A stretch of DNA of 64,000 bases, from positions 248,001-312,000 of the forward strand of contig NC_092110.1 of the NCBI RefSeq assembly GCF_045679555.1. Reading direction: 5' to 3'. This DNA comes from Salvelinus alpinus. Taxonomy: Eukaryota; Chordata; Actinopteri; Salmoniformes; Salmonidae. Positions 1-12,601 of this stretch are shown here, one piece after another. Numbering within the stretch: the stretch's first letter is position 1; every line of letters starts with the position of its first letter. Under the pieces are notes generated by a model. The model had not been told where the DNA came from. It did not search any database and worked only from the letters and a program-made list of their open reading frames with translations. Position numbers and translations under genes: made by a program.

Positions 1-394
1 TTCTTTCATGACAGTACATAACATGTTCATAACAGGTCCATTTCATCGCAGTTTACTTAATACAGAGTGTTAAATAGCAGAGTGATTAGACTAATAGCCA
101 GGAGCGCATGAATGTTGATGCATGTGGTCATCAATGGTACCTTATCGCATCAGCTAGAATCAAAGTAGGCCTGATTGTGATGACCTAAGGTCTTAATTCA
201 GTTGAACAGCATTGTGGTATATACATTTTCCCCATCTTCTGTAGAATCAACTTCTTATTTATTTTTTATAAGAAGTGTTTGTGTGTGCTCGATGCTCGAG
301 TAGTAAACATTGCTATGGTGGGCTGAATTGAATTCCTTAACTTGTTGTGTGAAAGCTGTGAGAAAGCTGACGTGATAATTCTGTTCTTTCTCAG

Positions 395-489
395 GGGACA
401 TCATATTCAATGCACAGGATCCAGAACTACCTCCAGACTTCATATTTGGGGAGGACACGGAATTCTTGCCAGAACCCTCGGAACTCCTG
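395..489 (+). CDS. babam2: babam2 exon, N-terminal UEV-like domain part (95 nt)
   Basis: Internal exon of BABAM2/BRE, the scaffold subunit that joins BRCC36, Abraxas or ABRO1 and MERIT40 in the nuclear BRCA1-A complex and the cytoplasmic BRISC complex, both K63-linkage-specific deubiquitinases. It starts after ttctttctcag with the last two bases of a Trp codon, then reads [20 protein letters not shown] followed by [11 protein letters not shown]. The run [12 protein letters not shown] is a hallmark of the family's N-terminal UEV-like domain. The exon ends in phase 0 at a gtcagt donor, whose +3 C is weaker than the usual purine. The next exon continues in frame 35 kb downstream. A start codon is not expected here. 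The match is by recognition, not by search, but the motif is distinctive. Confidence 0.9.
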
Positions 490-1055
490 GTCAGTATAAA
501 TCCCCAACTCACTCATTTCCCACACCTCACTCGTTTCCCACAATTCCCCACAACTCTATTTCCTCACCCTGGTCTAGTGTGAACGACTCACTCAAGTTAC
601 TGCTCAGACAGATTCAGTGTGGTGAGCAAAGGAAGGCAGATGGCTCTGGTTTGCTGTCCAAATCCTTGCGCCATTCTGTTGTTTTGATGCCCTTTTATCT
701 AGAACTCAAGTCCTGGTATTGATATGTGAGGATGAGTCAACAGCCATATTGATCCCATGACATCCAGTGTTCTGTTGAAAAGGCGTTGGTGCATTGCGTA
801 ATCGCTTCTTCTGTATGTGCTGGCCTGCATATCCCCCCTTCTGCAGAAAAATGTTGATTGCACCAGGCTAATTTGCAATGAGTCAGTAACTAATCCCATC
901 AGATTGCTTAGAAATGGTTTCCTTATACATTGAGTAAAAAATATTCTAAGATTGTTGCATGATGAGCTTAGATCGCTCAGATGCTAAGCCACTCAGATGT
1001 TTAGACACACAAACACATACAGCAATCCCTGGAACTTTCTATTGCAGGTTGCTAG
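490..1055. other. Intron sequence, no feature recognised
   Basis: Start of the 35-kb intron. Pyrimidine-rich around 495-560, with short repeated cccacacctcac-like words. No coding, RNA or mobile-element signal was seen. Confidence 0.5.
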
Positions 1056-1460
1056 TAGGGATGGGCATGGATATTCAAATATCCGAACAGACGTTAGTAT
1101 TTGATTACCTGGGATACACATTTTTCATTTAAAAAAACGGGCCTATTTTAACAATGACAAGGCTTTGTCTAAAATTAAATACAAGAGCCACATAGCCTAC
1201 AACGATAGACCATTACATGTTTTATGACAGTTTTTATGAGTACGTCCCATAAAAAAAGACGCACTGGTAGACGCACCCATTTCACACCTGTAGCTTGTTG
1301 TTATTGTCGGTCAATCCAAGATCAAAGCGGCGTTAGTCAGGCTCCATGTGTAGCAAGTGAAGTGGGAGATTTCTAATCAATGCAAAATGGAATTAATTAC
1401 AGATTAAGTCTGCTAAATGAAAAGGAGTAGGCTAGAATGATCAACTAACAGGTAGGCTGT
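1056..1460. repeat. Possible hAT-like non-autonomous repeat
   Basis: Begins with tagggatgggcatggatatt. The word tagggatgggcat also opens the hAT-like remnant at 41762, and short gggatgggca-type termini are common in fish hAT elements. No coding part and no clear right terminus are visible. Classification is tentative. Confidence 0.3.
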
Positions 1461-1467
1461 TTAATAT

Positions 1468-2113
1468 GAATGGAGTTGTTGGGCTGCAATTTCTGAGGCT
1501 GGTAAATCTAATGAATGTATCCTTTGCAGCAGAGACTGCTGGGTCTTCCTTTCCTGTGAAGGTTTAACAAGTGAGAGCCAGTTTCATCATAGCACCTGAT
1601 GGTTTTTGCGACTGGACTTGAAGAAACATTCAAAGTTCTTGAAATTTTCTGGATTGACTGACCTTCATGTAAAGTAATGATGGATAGTCGTTTCGCTTTG
1701 CTTATTTGAGCTGTTCTTGCCATTATATGGACTTACCCATATTTGTTAAAATTCGATCTTCTGTATACCACCACTACCTTGTCACAACACAACTGATTGG
1801 CTAAAACGCATTACACAAATTAACTTTTAACAAGGCACACTTGTTAAATGAAATGCATTCCAGGTGACTACCTCATGAAGCTGGTTGAGACAATGCCAAG
1901 AGTGGGCAAAGCTGTCATCAAGCCGAAGGGTGGCTACTTTGAAGAATCTAAAATCTAAAATATATTTTGATTTGTTGAACACTTTTTGGGTTATTACATG
2001 ATTCTATGTGTGTTATTTAATAGTTTGATATCTTCACTATTATTCTACAATGTAGTAAAAATTAAGAAAATACCTTGAAAGAGTAGGTGTGTCTAAACTT
2101 TTGACTGGTACTA
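1468..2113 (-). mobile_element. Tc1 transposon, group B, 5'-coding and right-end remnant
   Basis: Group B is the salmonid Tc1 type with terminal sequence CAGTACCAGTCAAAAGTTTG. The right end here carries its reverse complement, ending ttttgactggtacta at 2113. On the minus strand 1508-1723 encodes the transposase N-terminus, including ISKAKRLSIITLHEGQSIQK and RTLNVSSSPVAKTI, a paired-like helix-turn-helix. On the plus strand 1860-1960 encodes a transposase C-terminal tail (YLMKLVETMPRVGKAVIK). The left half with the DDE region is missing. The next transposon starts directly after the TA at 2114-2115. Confidence 0.8.
1508..1723 (-). pseudogene. Tc1 group B transposase N-terminal fragment
   Basis: A 71-codon open stretch starting MARTAQISKAKRLSIITLHE. 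The helix-turn-helix region is recognisable through QKISRTLNVSSSPVAKTI, followed by a GRP motif that in Tc1 proteins lies between the two DNA-binding subdomains. The second DNA-binding domain and the whole DDE catalytic core are absent, so this cannot encode an active enzyme. It is a remnant of the element at 1468-2113. Confidence 0.8.
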
Positions 2114-2115
2114 TA

Positions 2116-3284
<1,169 letters not shown>

Positions 3285-3286
3285 TA

Positions 3287-4429
3287 CTTGAAATTATAGA
3301 TTGTCAAATTTATACACAGACATTGAATGCAATATCTACCGTATTGAAACTGAATATATAAATATTGGATTTGAATATTCAGTTATATTCATTCAATTCA
3401 GTTTCAAATCATGAAATCCAAGATGAATTTATGAATTAAATGATTCAATTTGTGCATTACAAATAAAAAACATTTATTAAATTCAAATTCAATATCCTAT
3501 ACAAATTCAGAAATTTAGAGGCTTAGCAGTCGTCTGTGAGTTAAATTCTGGGTAGTTGGAAGACAGAGCATTTTACATGGGCATCAATACACCAACACAA
3601 TCTAGGAACAAACATATCACCTCAATAAATTTTTCCTGAGAAATTCACCAGCACACACACCTGATGATATGGTACAGTAATAAGAATACAGTAAAGGCAA
3701 GAGTTGAATGGCAACCAGGAATTGGACATAGGGTTGGGCGCTAACTTGTTAATATTGCTTTTTCCCTGTGGAAAACTCACTGCTGGAAATGTTTCAAAGA
3801 CGACGGATGCCAGACGAGATGCTAAGAGGCTTGGCAAGAGGCTTTTGTTACTTTTGCTTTTACTACAGGGTCTTAAAGTTTTCCACATGGCTATTTCTAA
3901 AGCCACCTAAGAGGGAGAAGTTAAATTCCCCAGCCTGTGTCAGAGTCTGGGAGACAAGTGGGGAGGTATTGCTTACTGTCTCATAAACCAGCTGCGCACA
4001 TAAGGGGAAGCACATCATCGCGCCATTGCTTGCTTGGCAGCCCCACTTTGTTTACTCTCGCTGTCTTTCTGGCCATGTTCTCATAATCCCAAATTTCTCT
4101 CTCCCCGGGATGTTTTTTCCTTTCTCCTTCTTGCTCCTCTTCTCTCTCCATCTTTAGGTCTTGCCCTCCCGCTCTCTAATTCCATAAAACCCTGTTTTCC
4201 TAACGTTTCGGTCCATTTGCCATTTCCCACCATTGACTCGTAAGCAGACCTCCCCTTCGCCAGTAATAGTTATGAATGAGTCATATGAACTGGAAACTGC
4301 AAGGTAGGACTTTGGGAAGAGCTAAAAGTGAACAACTGAACCAGGTGACAGAGCAACGTATTTCCTCATTGGAAGAAGAACTTGCAACAGCTGCATAAAC
4401 CACCTTTTGACTTACATTTGAACAACTAT
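3287..4429. other. Intron sequence, no gene recognised
   Basis: 3290-3500 is AT-rich with repeated attcaaattcaatat-like words. 4034-4160 is pyrimidine-rich. The remainder looks unique. No coding similarity was recognised. Confidence 0.5.
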
Positions 4430-5452
4430 AGTGTAAAGATTTCCCTTCACTGGAATTAAGGGGCCTAGCCCAAACCATGAAAAGCAGGCCCAGACCATTT
4501 TTCCTCATCCACCAAACTTTACAGTTGGCACTATGCATTTTGGCAGGTAGCGTCCTCTAGACATCCGCCAAACCCAGATGTGTCTGTCGGATTGCCAGAT
4601 GGTGAAGCATGATTCATCACTCCAGAGAACACGTTTCTACTGCTCCAGTGTCCAATGGTGGCGAGCTTTACACTACTCCGGCAGACACTTGGCATTGCGC
4701 ATGGTGATCTTAGGCTTGTGTGCTTGTGTGCGGCTGCTCGGCCATGAAAACCCATGAACAGTTACTGTGCTGAAGTTGCTTCCAGAGGCAGTTTGGAACT
4801 TAGTAGTGAGTGTTGCAACCGAGCATTGATGATTTTTAAGTGCTGCTCGTTTCAGCACTTGGTCCCGTTCTGTGAGCTTGTAGCCTACCACTTCGCAGCT
4901 GAGCTGTTGCTCCTAGACGTTTCCACTTCACAATAACAGCACTTACAGTTGACCGGGGCAGCTTTAGAAGGGCAGAAATTTGACAAACTGACTTGTTGGA
5001 AAGGTGTTATCCTATGACGTTGCCACATTGAAAGTCGCTAAGCTCTTCAGTAAGGCCATTTAAAAAAAAATGTTTAACTTTTTATTTTATTTAACCTTTA
5101 TTTAACTAGACAAATCAGTTAAGAACAAATTCTTATTTACAATGACGGCCTACCCCAGCCAAACCTGGACGATGCTGGACCAATTGTGCGCCGCCCTATG
5201 GGACTCCCAATCACGGCCGGCTATGATGCAGCCTGGATTCGAACAAGGGACTGCAGTGACGCGTCTTGCACTGTGCAGTGCCTTAGACTGCTGCGCCACT
5301 CGGGAGCCACATTCTATGTCTGCCAATTTTTGTCTATGGAGATTGCATGGCTGTGTGCTCAATTTTATACAACTGTCAGCAACGGGTGTGGCTGAAATAA
5401 CCGAATCCACAAATTTGAATGGGTATCCACATCGTTTTGTGAATATATAGGG
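4430..5452 (-). mobile_element. Tc1-like transposon (third type) split by a SINE
   Basis: Degenerate transposon with minus-strand transposase relics between about 4440 and 5040. The right end reads tgaatgggtatccacatcgt before ttgtgaatatatagggta, resembling the terminus of a common salmonid Tc1 type. The left terminal repeat is missing. The HpaI-type SINE at 5062-5308 interrupts it, and the element resumes at 5309 (attctatgtctgccaatttt). No open frame longer than about 75 codons survives. Confidence 0.7.
5062..5308 (-). mobile_element. HpaI-type tRNA-derived SINE (minus strand)
   Basis: Read on the minus strand it opens ggctcccgagtggcgcagca, the tRNA-like head with a pol III A box. The B box gttcgaatcca lies near 5233-5244. 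The conserved body includes ccgtgattgggagtcccata and ends in attaaataaagg-type sequence and a short A-run at 5062-5070. Inserted in a Tc1 element, with a short CATT-like target duplication on both sides. About 245 bp, close to full length. Non-coding; depends on LINE enzymes for movement. Confidence 0.93.
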
Positions 5453-7166
5453 TAGCATTACAGTGGGGTTTATACACACACATACATGTAGTTTGGCTCA
5501 CTGTCCAATTTCTCATCTTTAGATTTCAGATAGAGGTTTGGGCCAAACAGATTTGCTTGGGGCATGCACTCAGGACAGGAAGCCAAAACCCTCACAAGTG
5601 TGCAGCAAGTGTAGGCTACACAAATCATGTACGTACACACACTTCAATACACAAATGTATCTGGGTCTTGCCAATGCTGGGTCTTTCCAAAGCCCACCAC
5701 TCAAACACGTGCTAATGAACTCAACCATTAATCACATCACACACTCTTCACCAAACAACACCCTATTTAGGTTACAAACATGTCAACAACGAGGCGCTGA
5801 GATTTTCCATTTAATCAAAATATCCCAACATGTACCTTTTTTTGCCCATACACAAGCAAGTCAATATAAACATGGACTTAAAGTGCATCGAGTGAATTGT
5901 TATTGTCCTTGGAACTGCCATGTTTTTTTTACACTCAAAGGGGGCGTAAATATTTATCTTCTCAGGGTCTTGCAGTATTCCTGACGTCTCAGCTAAATGT
6001 TCGTCTTGTTTACAGTGTTAGTAGCCTCCTCCATTGTGTGTTTTTGGCCCTCTTGTAAGTCTGTCACTTTTCACTATTGAAGCTGCGTAACATTATAACC
6101 TATCTGTGTAATTTTAATTACGGGCAATGTTGAAACTACAATGGGAAGTTCAAAAATGAATTGATAACCAAAAGTTGGCTTAATGATTTTAAGAGACGCA
6201 CTGTACAGCAGAGAATTTCACATGGAGATGATCACAAGCAGATGCTTGTTTTGTGAGGCTGTTTGGTTCACTCGTTTAGTTGACCTTTAAGACATATTTT
6301 GATAACTTATTGATGAGATAAAATGCAAATCAATACTAACAATGTTGGCCTCATCAACTCAGGGGACATCTTAACCTTGACGCCTAGTATCACTAAGTTC
6401 ACAGGGCAAATCTGAGATGAACCCTAAGCTTGGCTAATTGACAGTCCTAGTCTCTTAAATGTAATGGCAAAATGTAGAGTTCCGCCTAAATAGACATACC
6501 CAAAGGTAACAGTTATTCATGTGTAATTACATGATTCTGACATGCAACAACTTGGTATATTTGGAAAGAAGACATCTGGGAGATTATGAGGAAATGATCA
6601 GAAGATAGGAGTTACATAATTCAGAATACACAAGATCAAGCACACACAAAATACGTTTTTGTTTTTTTATTTTAAAAGTAATCTTTAATTGGCAAGCTAA
6701 TAGTGAATTATCGATGACTAGAGCTGAAAACACAGCAGATGGCTTCTACAACGTGTGAACAATATCAGGAGAAAGAAAACAACTAGAAATGGGCAAATGT
6801 TTTAGTAAGTTGTGTCAGGTGTGGTCACTGGACCAAGTATCCCTAAACCTCCCCAAAGTGGCATATGCTATTTGTTCAGTATAAAATCATAATTTATACC
6901 ATATCAACCTCACTCAAACATTGTGGTGGTGTTATGGGGTATTTTTGCACACTGGATGTGCCTAAAAGTTATTGGTCACTATAAAAACTACATTTCTACA
7001 ACACCAACCTCTCTCAAACATTGTTGTGGTGTCGGGGTACATACAGGGGATATCCAAGGGTTTTCCCAACCTCTCCAAAGTGCCTGAACGTTTAGCGTAG
7101 GCATATCCAATGTATTGGTCCCACATACAAATGAACTGTTTACCCAAACAATATAAAAGCGAGATA
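5453..7166. other. Intron sequence, mostly unique
   Basis: No gene or known repeat was recognised over 1.7 kb. A plus-strand open stretch at 5538-5984 (148 codons) has no motif and is judged chance. A diverged local duplication of about 100 bp is present near 6890-7075 (see findings). Confidence 0.5.
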
Positions 7167-7168
7167 TA

Positions 7169-7657
7169 CAGTACTAGTCAAAAGTTTGGACACCTACTCA
7201 TTCAAGGGATTTTCTTTATTTTTACTATTTTCTACATTGTAGAATAAAAGTAATGACATCAAAACTATGAAATAACACATGGACTCATGTGGTAACCAAA
7301 AAAGTGTTAAACAAATCAAAATATATTTTATATTTTATATTCTAAAAAGTAGCCACCCTTTGCCTTGATGACAGCTTTGCACACTCTTGGCATTCTCTCA
7401 ACCAGCTTCACCTGGAATGCTTTTCAGTCTTGAAGGAGTTCCCTCACATGCTGAGCACTTGTTGGCTGCTTTTCCTTCACTCTGCAGTCCAACTCATCCC
7501 AAAGCATCTCAATTGGGTTGAGGTCGGGTGATTGTGGAGGCCAGGTCATATGATGCAGCACTCCATCACTCTCCTTCTTGGCCAAATAGCCCTTACAGAG
7601 CCTGGAGGTGTGTTGGGTCATTGTCCTGTTGGAAAAACAAATGATAGTCCCACTAAG
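7169..7657 (-). mobile_element. Tc1 transposon, group B, left-end fragment
   Basis: Starts after TA (7167-7168) with cagtactagtcaaaagtttg, the group B terminal repeat. Sequence then follows the group into the minus-strand transposase C-terminus, and breaks off near 7657. Right half absent. Confidence 0.88.
7424..7621 (-). pseudogene. Tc1 group B transposase C-terminal fragment
   Basis: A 65-codon stretch containing [26 protein letters not shown] carries the third catalytic residue (Glu) of the DD34E transposase family, and the flanking HVRELLQD is typical of the group. First and second catalytic Asp residues are not present because the element is truncated. A relic of a cut-and-paste transposase. 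Confidence 0.85.
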
Positions 7658-9104
7658 CAGGTAACATCATATTTTTGATGCGCAAAGATAGTCACTCGGT
7701 GGACATTTGATGTTGCCATAAAGTCAAATGGCTAGATTTGTTCCTCGAGACTTAATGATTCATTTTATATGTAGCTATAGCTCAAACACAGACCAAATCG
7801 AAGCTTACCTTTTTGTTGTTTGGTGAAAACGGTGTGTAAAATAAACATTTTGACTCTCGGGGCTGGTGATCAATAACGGTAGGTCACAGGCAGACAAATA
7901 AGATATCCTCATGATCTGTGGAGTCCCGGCTTTTGTTGTGTATCAACGTATTCCGTGTTTATTTTGTTTATGCTTCACAACGCTAACCGGAATGAAGGTA
8001 GCAGCCGTCTTGAAATTAGGTCATCGGCTCAGCCTGCCCTAATATATTTGTATGCCCATATATGGTATTAAGTCACACCAAAGATTTGAAGGCACCGATC
8101 AATAGCCAAGATACTCAGCTTTCCGCAGATATCCTGCTTTTGCAGATAGGGGCTACCATTCTCATACCAGACTGAATTAAATAAAATAAAAACAAATAGG
8201 TTGCCCAAATATGGGGACTTTACATTTAAGAGGCTAGACAGGTAGGCCTATGTTTTAAGGCGCCATGCAACACACACTAAAGCAGGGCTATAGTGCAGGG
8301 CTGTCTGGTAATATCTTTTCAGGCTTATCCCGAAGCCAATTATCATCAGCATGACCACAAAGTTCATTAGGTCAGATGTTTTTGATACTTCTCAAGAACT
8401 CCACAATTTGAGAAACCCTCAAACCGCTTTCCCAAAGAAGCCCTTTTAGTACTAAAACCACCACCCAGGATGATGAAAGAGACTCTATAGGCATAAATAG
8501 AAGGCACATTAAAAGCCACATGTGGTCACTAGACACAGAGCCACAGCAACACATCATCACCTGTTTTTGACAGATGATTTCATACATACTTCTTCAGAAC
8601 CACAAAATGAGGGGGCCATTTTGAGCAGACAATACACTACTTATTATGTCCATTATGATTAAAGGTCTATAGGTCTAAGAAGCTAGCTTCTGGGTTATGA
8701 AGATGGAAGATTATGAATGGAATACATGTTATGCCTATTGTGGTTTGGTATTACCAGGTATAAGCTGCTTGTAAGCAGGTAGCCTACCTACAAAATGTGT
8801 GTTTGCTTGTTGGCAGTGTTCTGACATTCTGCATCACCCAGCCCATATGTATTACCCATCAGGGCCACTGCCTTACAGTTCCTAACCTCAGACTCATTAC
8901 ACACTTTTAATTGGTTCTAATCGCTTCAACCATGGCAACAGGCTCCATAAGTCTGTATAAGAAATACTGTATACCACATAAGGGAAAGGATTTATAAGGA
9001 AATAGTCACTGGCTCATATGACCTGGAAATTAAACCAGTGGGACTTACTGTACGATTGCCCTGTTTACTGTAATCATCCCTTTACTAGGCTGACACCACA
9101 TAAT
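7658..9104. other. Intron sequence, no feature recognised
   Basis: About 1.4 kb without coding similarity or recognised repeats. Confidence 0.45.
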
Positions 9105-9235
9105 AATGGCCAAAACGGAGCGAATGGAATGGTTTCCATGTGTTTGATGTATTTGATACCATTACACTTATTCTGCTCCAGCCATTACCACGAGCCCGTC
9201 CTCCCCAATTAACGTGCCACTAACCTCCCATGGCT
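9105..9235. repeat. Short dispersed salmonid-type repeat
   Basis: Contains gtttgatgtatttgatacca and ctgctccagccattaccacg, words I recognise as part of a repeat scattered through salmonid genomes. No promoter or coding part is visible, and the class is not certain. Confidence 0.5.
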
Positions 9236-9906
9236 GACACATTTTGTAGCGCCATAACCTAACGACTCAATGTTTGTGTTTTTAATTGGTGGCTATGTAC
9301 CTCCTGAACAAAGAGTGGTTATAGGATGTAATATGTAATGTAATTACAGCCATGGGAAACACTTAGCGAAAGATGAAGCACATTCGAAATGAGACAAATT
9401 GGGGAGATAAGTAGGCCCAAAATGGAGCTGTGCTGGTCTAAAGTCGAGACTAGACTTACCAGTGGTTCGTTACTTTGTGGGCGGTGGTGGACTGAGACTG
9501 ATCTTGCTGCATTTATTTCATTAATCAGGTAGGCTTGATTTTTTAAATTGGTGATTTTGGAAGACTACGGGCCAAAGGTAGGTAGCATAAACGTAACATA
9601 TGGATTTGTATTCATATACGCATCAAAAGTCCCAACTGAAAGTTACACCTCACTTTAAAAATGTTCGAGTTATAACATAAAACCGATCAAAAAGTCATGC
9701 CTGACTTTTTTTATTTTTTATGGAGGACCCGGCAAGCCAGCCTATTCCCAATAATGTAAACTTTTTAAGTTTAACCACATCGTTTGCACTCATGACTACT
9801 GGTTTCAATTACATTTTCAGCCATCTTACAAGCAATTTTGTTTTACAAATCAGTAAGATTTTAATTTTTTACAAATCAGCTTGGAACGTTGCTAGCCAAC
9901 TAGCCT
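9236..9906. other. Intron sequence, no feature recognised
   Basis: No coding similarity seen. T-rich around 9700-9720. A 63-codon open stretch from 9720 has no recognisable motif. Confidence 0.45.
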
Positions 9907-10011
9907 GCTAACGTTAGCCCTACTAGCCCGCTAACGTTAGCCCTACTGGCCTGCTAACGTTAGCCCTACTGGCCTGCTAACGTTAGCCCTACTGGCCTGC
10001 TAACGTTACGG
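9907..10011. repeat. 23-bp minisatellite with palindromic core GCTAACGTTAGC
   Basis: Five starts of the unit gctaacgttagccctactgg plus three bases occur at 9907, 9930, 9953, 9976 and 9999, exactly 23 bp apart. Each full unit contains the perfect 12-bp palindrome GCTAACGTTAGC. Confidence 0.95.
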
Positions 10012-10139
10012 TAGCACTGCATGAGTCAGCCAGTTGCAATCAATACCTAGCTTACAGCTACATTAAAGTAAACCAAAGTTTTGGAAATACGTAACACCAT
10101 CTAACCTGTTATCAAATAATATTACTTATATATGCAGTT

Positions 10140-10360
10140 ATTTTAGCCAGGAAGCCAGCCAGCTAAAGTTATTTTAGCCTGCTAGCTAGCCTAGCCAGCT
10201 AACTAGCCTAGCTAGCCAACCACCACGGTCGACATAGCTAAGTAGTAAGCTAGAGATGTATTTGTTTTTTTCTTATTTAATGTACATAGTACCTTGTCAA
10301 CGCTTGGTCCTGAATGCAATTACATGCTAGCATGGCTAGTAGCTAACGTTAGCTAGGTAG
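10140..10360. repeat. CTAG-rich palindromic simple sequence
   Basis: Dense short palindromes such as gctagctagc and ctagctagcc at about 10180-10220, and ctaacgttag again at about 10340, echoing the minisatellite core just upstream. Low-complexity sequence common in teleost introns. Confidence 0.6.
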
Positions 10361-11366
10361 CACTGGTATATGCTGTTGACAACAGTGCATAGGTAGTTCA
10401 TAAATATTTAAAAACACAACTATTTTTGGAGTTATAGGTAACCACACCATGACTTCAACTAAGTTACTAAATCTTTGAATGCACTACATTGTTACTTTGG
10501 TGATTAAAAACTTATGCTGCCTACCCTTTAAAAACAGTTCTGTTCTAATGTGGTTTCTTTGCACTCTACATTGCATAATAGAGCTCTAAACAGCACAAAA
10601 TGAATGCCTTGTGGCCTGACTTGTCTTCCTATTTGAGGTTATACCTCGTTACTACCCTTTCAAATTACCACCAGTAGCCCCCATCCAAGTCTATAAAGTT
10701 CCCTTGGCAGTCCCTGTGTTCTAATTGTTTCTTCTTGAGGCTACCATTTTCCAGCAGTCCATTGTGGGCTATTCGGCCAATAGAAGAGGCCTATCGGCCA
10801 CACTCCTGGCAGCCGGCCCCAAGTCTCTTAGTTCTTATAGGTAAAATCCTAAATGGGGTCCTTGGGATGTTCCAACTGTGATGTCACCCGATTGAAGTTG
10901 AAATGTAAAAAAGTTAAGGTAAGGGTTAAGGTTAGATAACGGTTATGGGTAGGGTCTACAACAAACCAATGTTGTAGAGTGGCTTGAGAGGAGAGGGACT
11001 GAGCTCCACAATGGATAGTGGCGTGGCCGTATGCACACACCCAAGCCTGATGACAGGAATATGATGAAGAATGACGGCTAGGGACCTGCTGGGAAGACTG
11101 AGGAAGGCGAGGAAACTGACAGGAAGAGGAAGATGACTCATTTAGTCACGTGGCAGACTATGTAGTGTGTACTAGACTGCATGCTGGTTCAAATTCAGAG
11201 GTGAAGACAGATGTTAATTTGAAATAGTAGCCTGAAAAGTTGTCTGATCTCTCGTTTCTAACCCACAAATAAACTTTACTGAAACAAAAATCAGAGGCCA
11301 ATTTCAGGTTTAAATACCAGGGTTAGTACAGGTAAATCTTCAAAGTCATGGCGAAGCGTTTGTTTA
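10361..11366. other. Intron sequence, mostly unique
   Basis: No gene recognised. At 10915-10955 there is a degenerate run of ggttaagg and ggttatggg words, often seen scattered in fish genomes and not a true telomere array. Confidence 0.45.
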
Positions 11367-12118
11367 TACAGTTGAAGTTGGAAGTGTACATACACCTTAG
11401 CCAAATACATTTAAAAATAGTTTTTCACAATTCCTGACATTTAATCCTAGTAAAAATGCCCTGTCTTAGGTCAGTTAAGATCACCACTTCATTTTAAGAA
11501 TGTGAAATGTCAGAATAATAGTAGAGAATGATTAATTTCAGCTTTTATTTCTTTCATCACATTCCCAGTGGCTCAGAAGTTTACATACACTCAATTAGTA
11601 TTTGGTAGCATTGCCTTTAAATTGTTTAACTTGGGTCAAACGTTTAGGGTAGCCTTCCGCAAACCTTCTCACAATAAGTTGGATTCGTTTTGGCTCATTC
11701 CTCCTGACAGTGCTGGTGTAACTGAGTCAGGTTTGTAGGCCTTCTTGCTCGCATATACGCTTTTTCAGTTCTGCCCACAAATTTTCTATAGGATTGAGGT
11801 CAGGGCTTTGTGATGGCCAGTCCAATACCTTGACTTTGTTGTCCTTAAGCCATTTTGCCACAACTTTGGAAGTATGCTTGTGGTCATTGTCCATTTGGAA
11901 GACCCATTTGCGACCAAGCTTTAACTTCTTGACTGATATCTTGATGTTGCTTCAATATATCCACCTAATTTTACTTCTATTTTTGGAAGTGCACCAGTCC
12001 TTCATGCAGCAAAGCACCCCCACAACATGATGCTGCCACCCCTGTGCTTCATGGTTGGGATGGTGTTCTTCGGGTTGCAAGCCACTCCCTTTTTCCTCCA
12101 AACATAACGATGGTCATT

Positions 12119-12338
12119 GAGTTGAGTTTATTTTATTTTTACAGGGACAGTGCACATTAATCAATGTTTCAGTAAAAGTGCCGGTTTTAGCCAGCCGGCT
12201 AATTTTCAACCGCAGTCCCTGGGCAGGTTATTAAAAACAATTACAATATAGACAATCATTGAGCAGTGAGCACATGCAGAGCAACATAGGGCAAGCAAGA
12301 CATAGCATACAGACAGAGCAACATAGAACAAAAAGCAT
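12119..12338. mobile_element. Short retroposon-like insertion inside the Tc1 element
   Basis: Interrupts the Tc1 word ggtcattatggcc. The insert runs from gagttgagtttattttattt to aacatagaacaaaaag and is bordered by CATT on both sides, a likely 4-bp target duplication. It contains ccggttttagccagccggct. Class not certain; it looks like a SINE or the 3' end of a LINE. Confidence 0.6.
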
Positions 12339-12394
12339 TATGGCCAAACAGTTCTATTTTTGTTTCATCAAACCAGAGGACATTTCTCCACAAA

Positions 12395-12601
12395 TTACAG
12401 TCTTTGTCCCCATGTGCAGTTGCAAACTGTAGTCTGGCTTTTTTTATGGCGGTTTTGGAGCAGTGGCTTCTTCCTTGCTGAGCGGCCTTTCAGGTTATAT
12501 CGATATAGGACTCGTTTTACTGTGGATATAGATACTTTTGTACCTGTTTCCTCCAGCATCTTCACAAGGTCCTTTGCTGTTGTTCTGGGATTGATTTGCA
12601 C
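12395..12601 (-). pseudogene. Tc1 group A transposase N-terminal fragment
   Basis: 68 codons starting MQINPRTTAKDLVKMLEETG, then VSISTVKRVLYRYNLKGRSA. These are the DNA-binding helices of the group A transposase. The frame is lost soon after, and the DDE region beyond the nested insertion is decayed. The parallel fragment at 39846-40259 continues further and supports the assignment. Confidence 0.85.

Noticed and set aside
5538-5984. 148-codon plus-strand open stretch
   Set aside because: No domain, no motif, AT-rich composition like the surrounding intron, and no splice or promoter context.
9907-10011. Regular repeats resembling a CRISPR array
   Set aside because: Units are contiguous 23-mers without unique spacers, in a vertebrate intron.
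10915-10955. Interstitial telomeric repeat
   Set aside because: Words such as ggttaagg are irregular and there is no (TTAGGG)n run.
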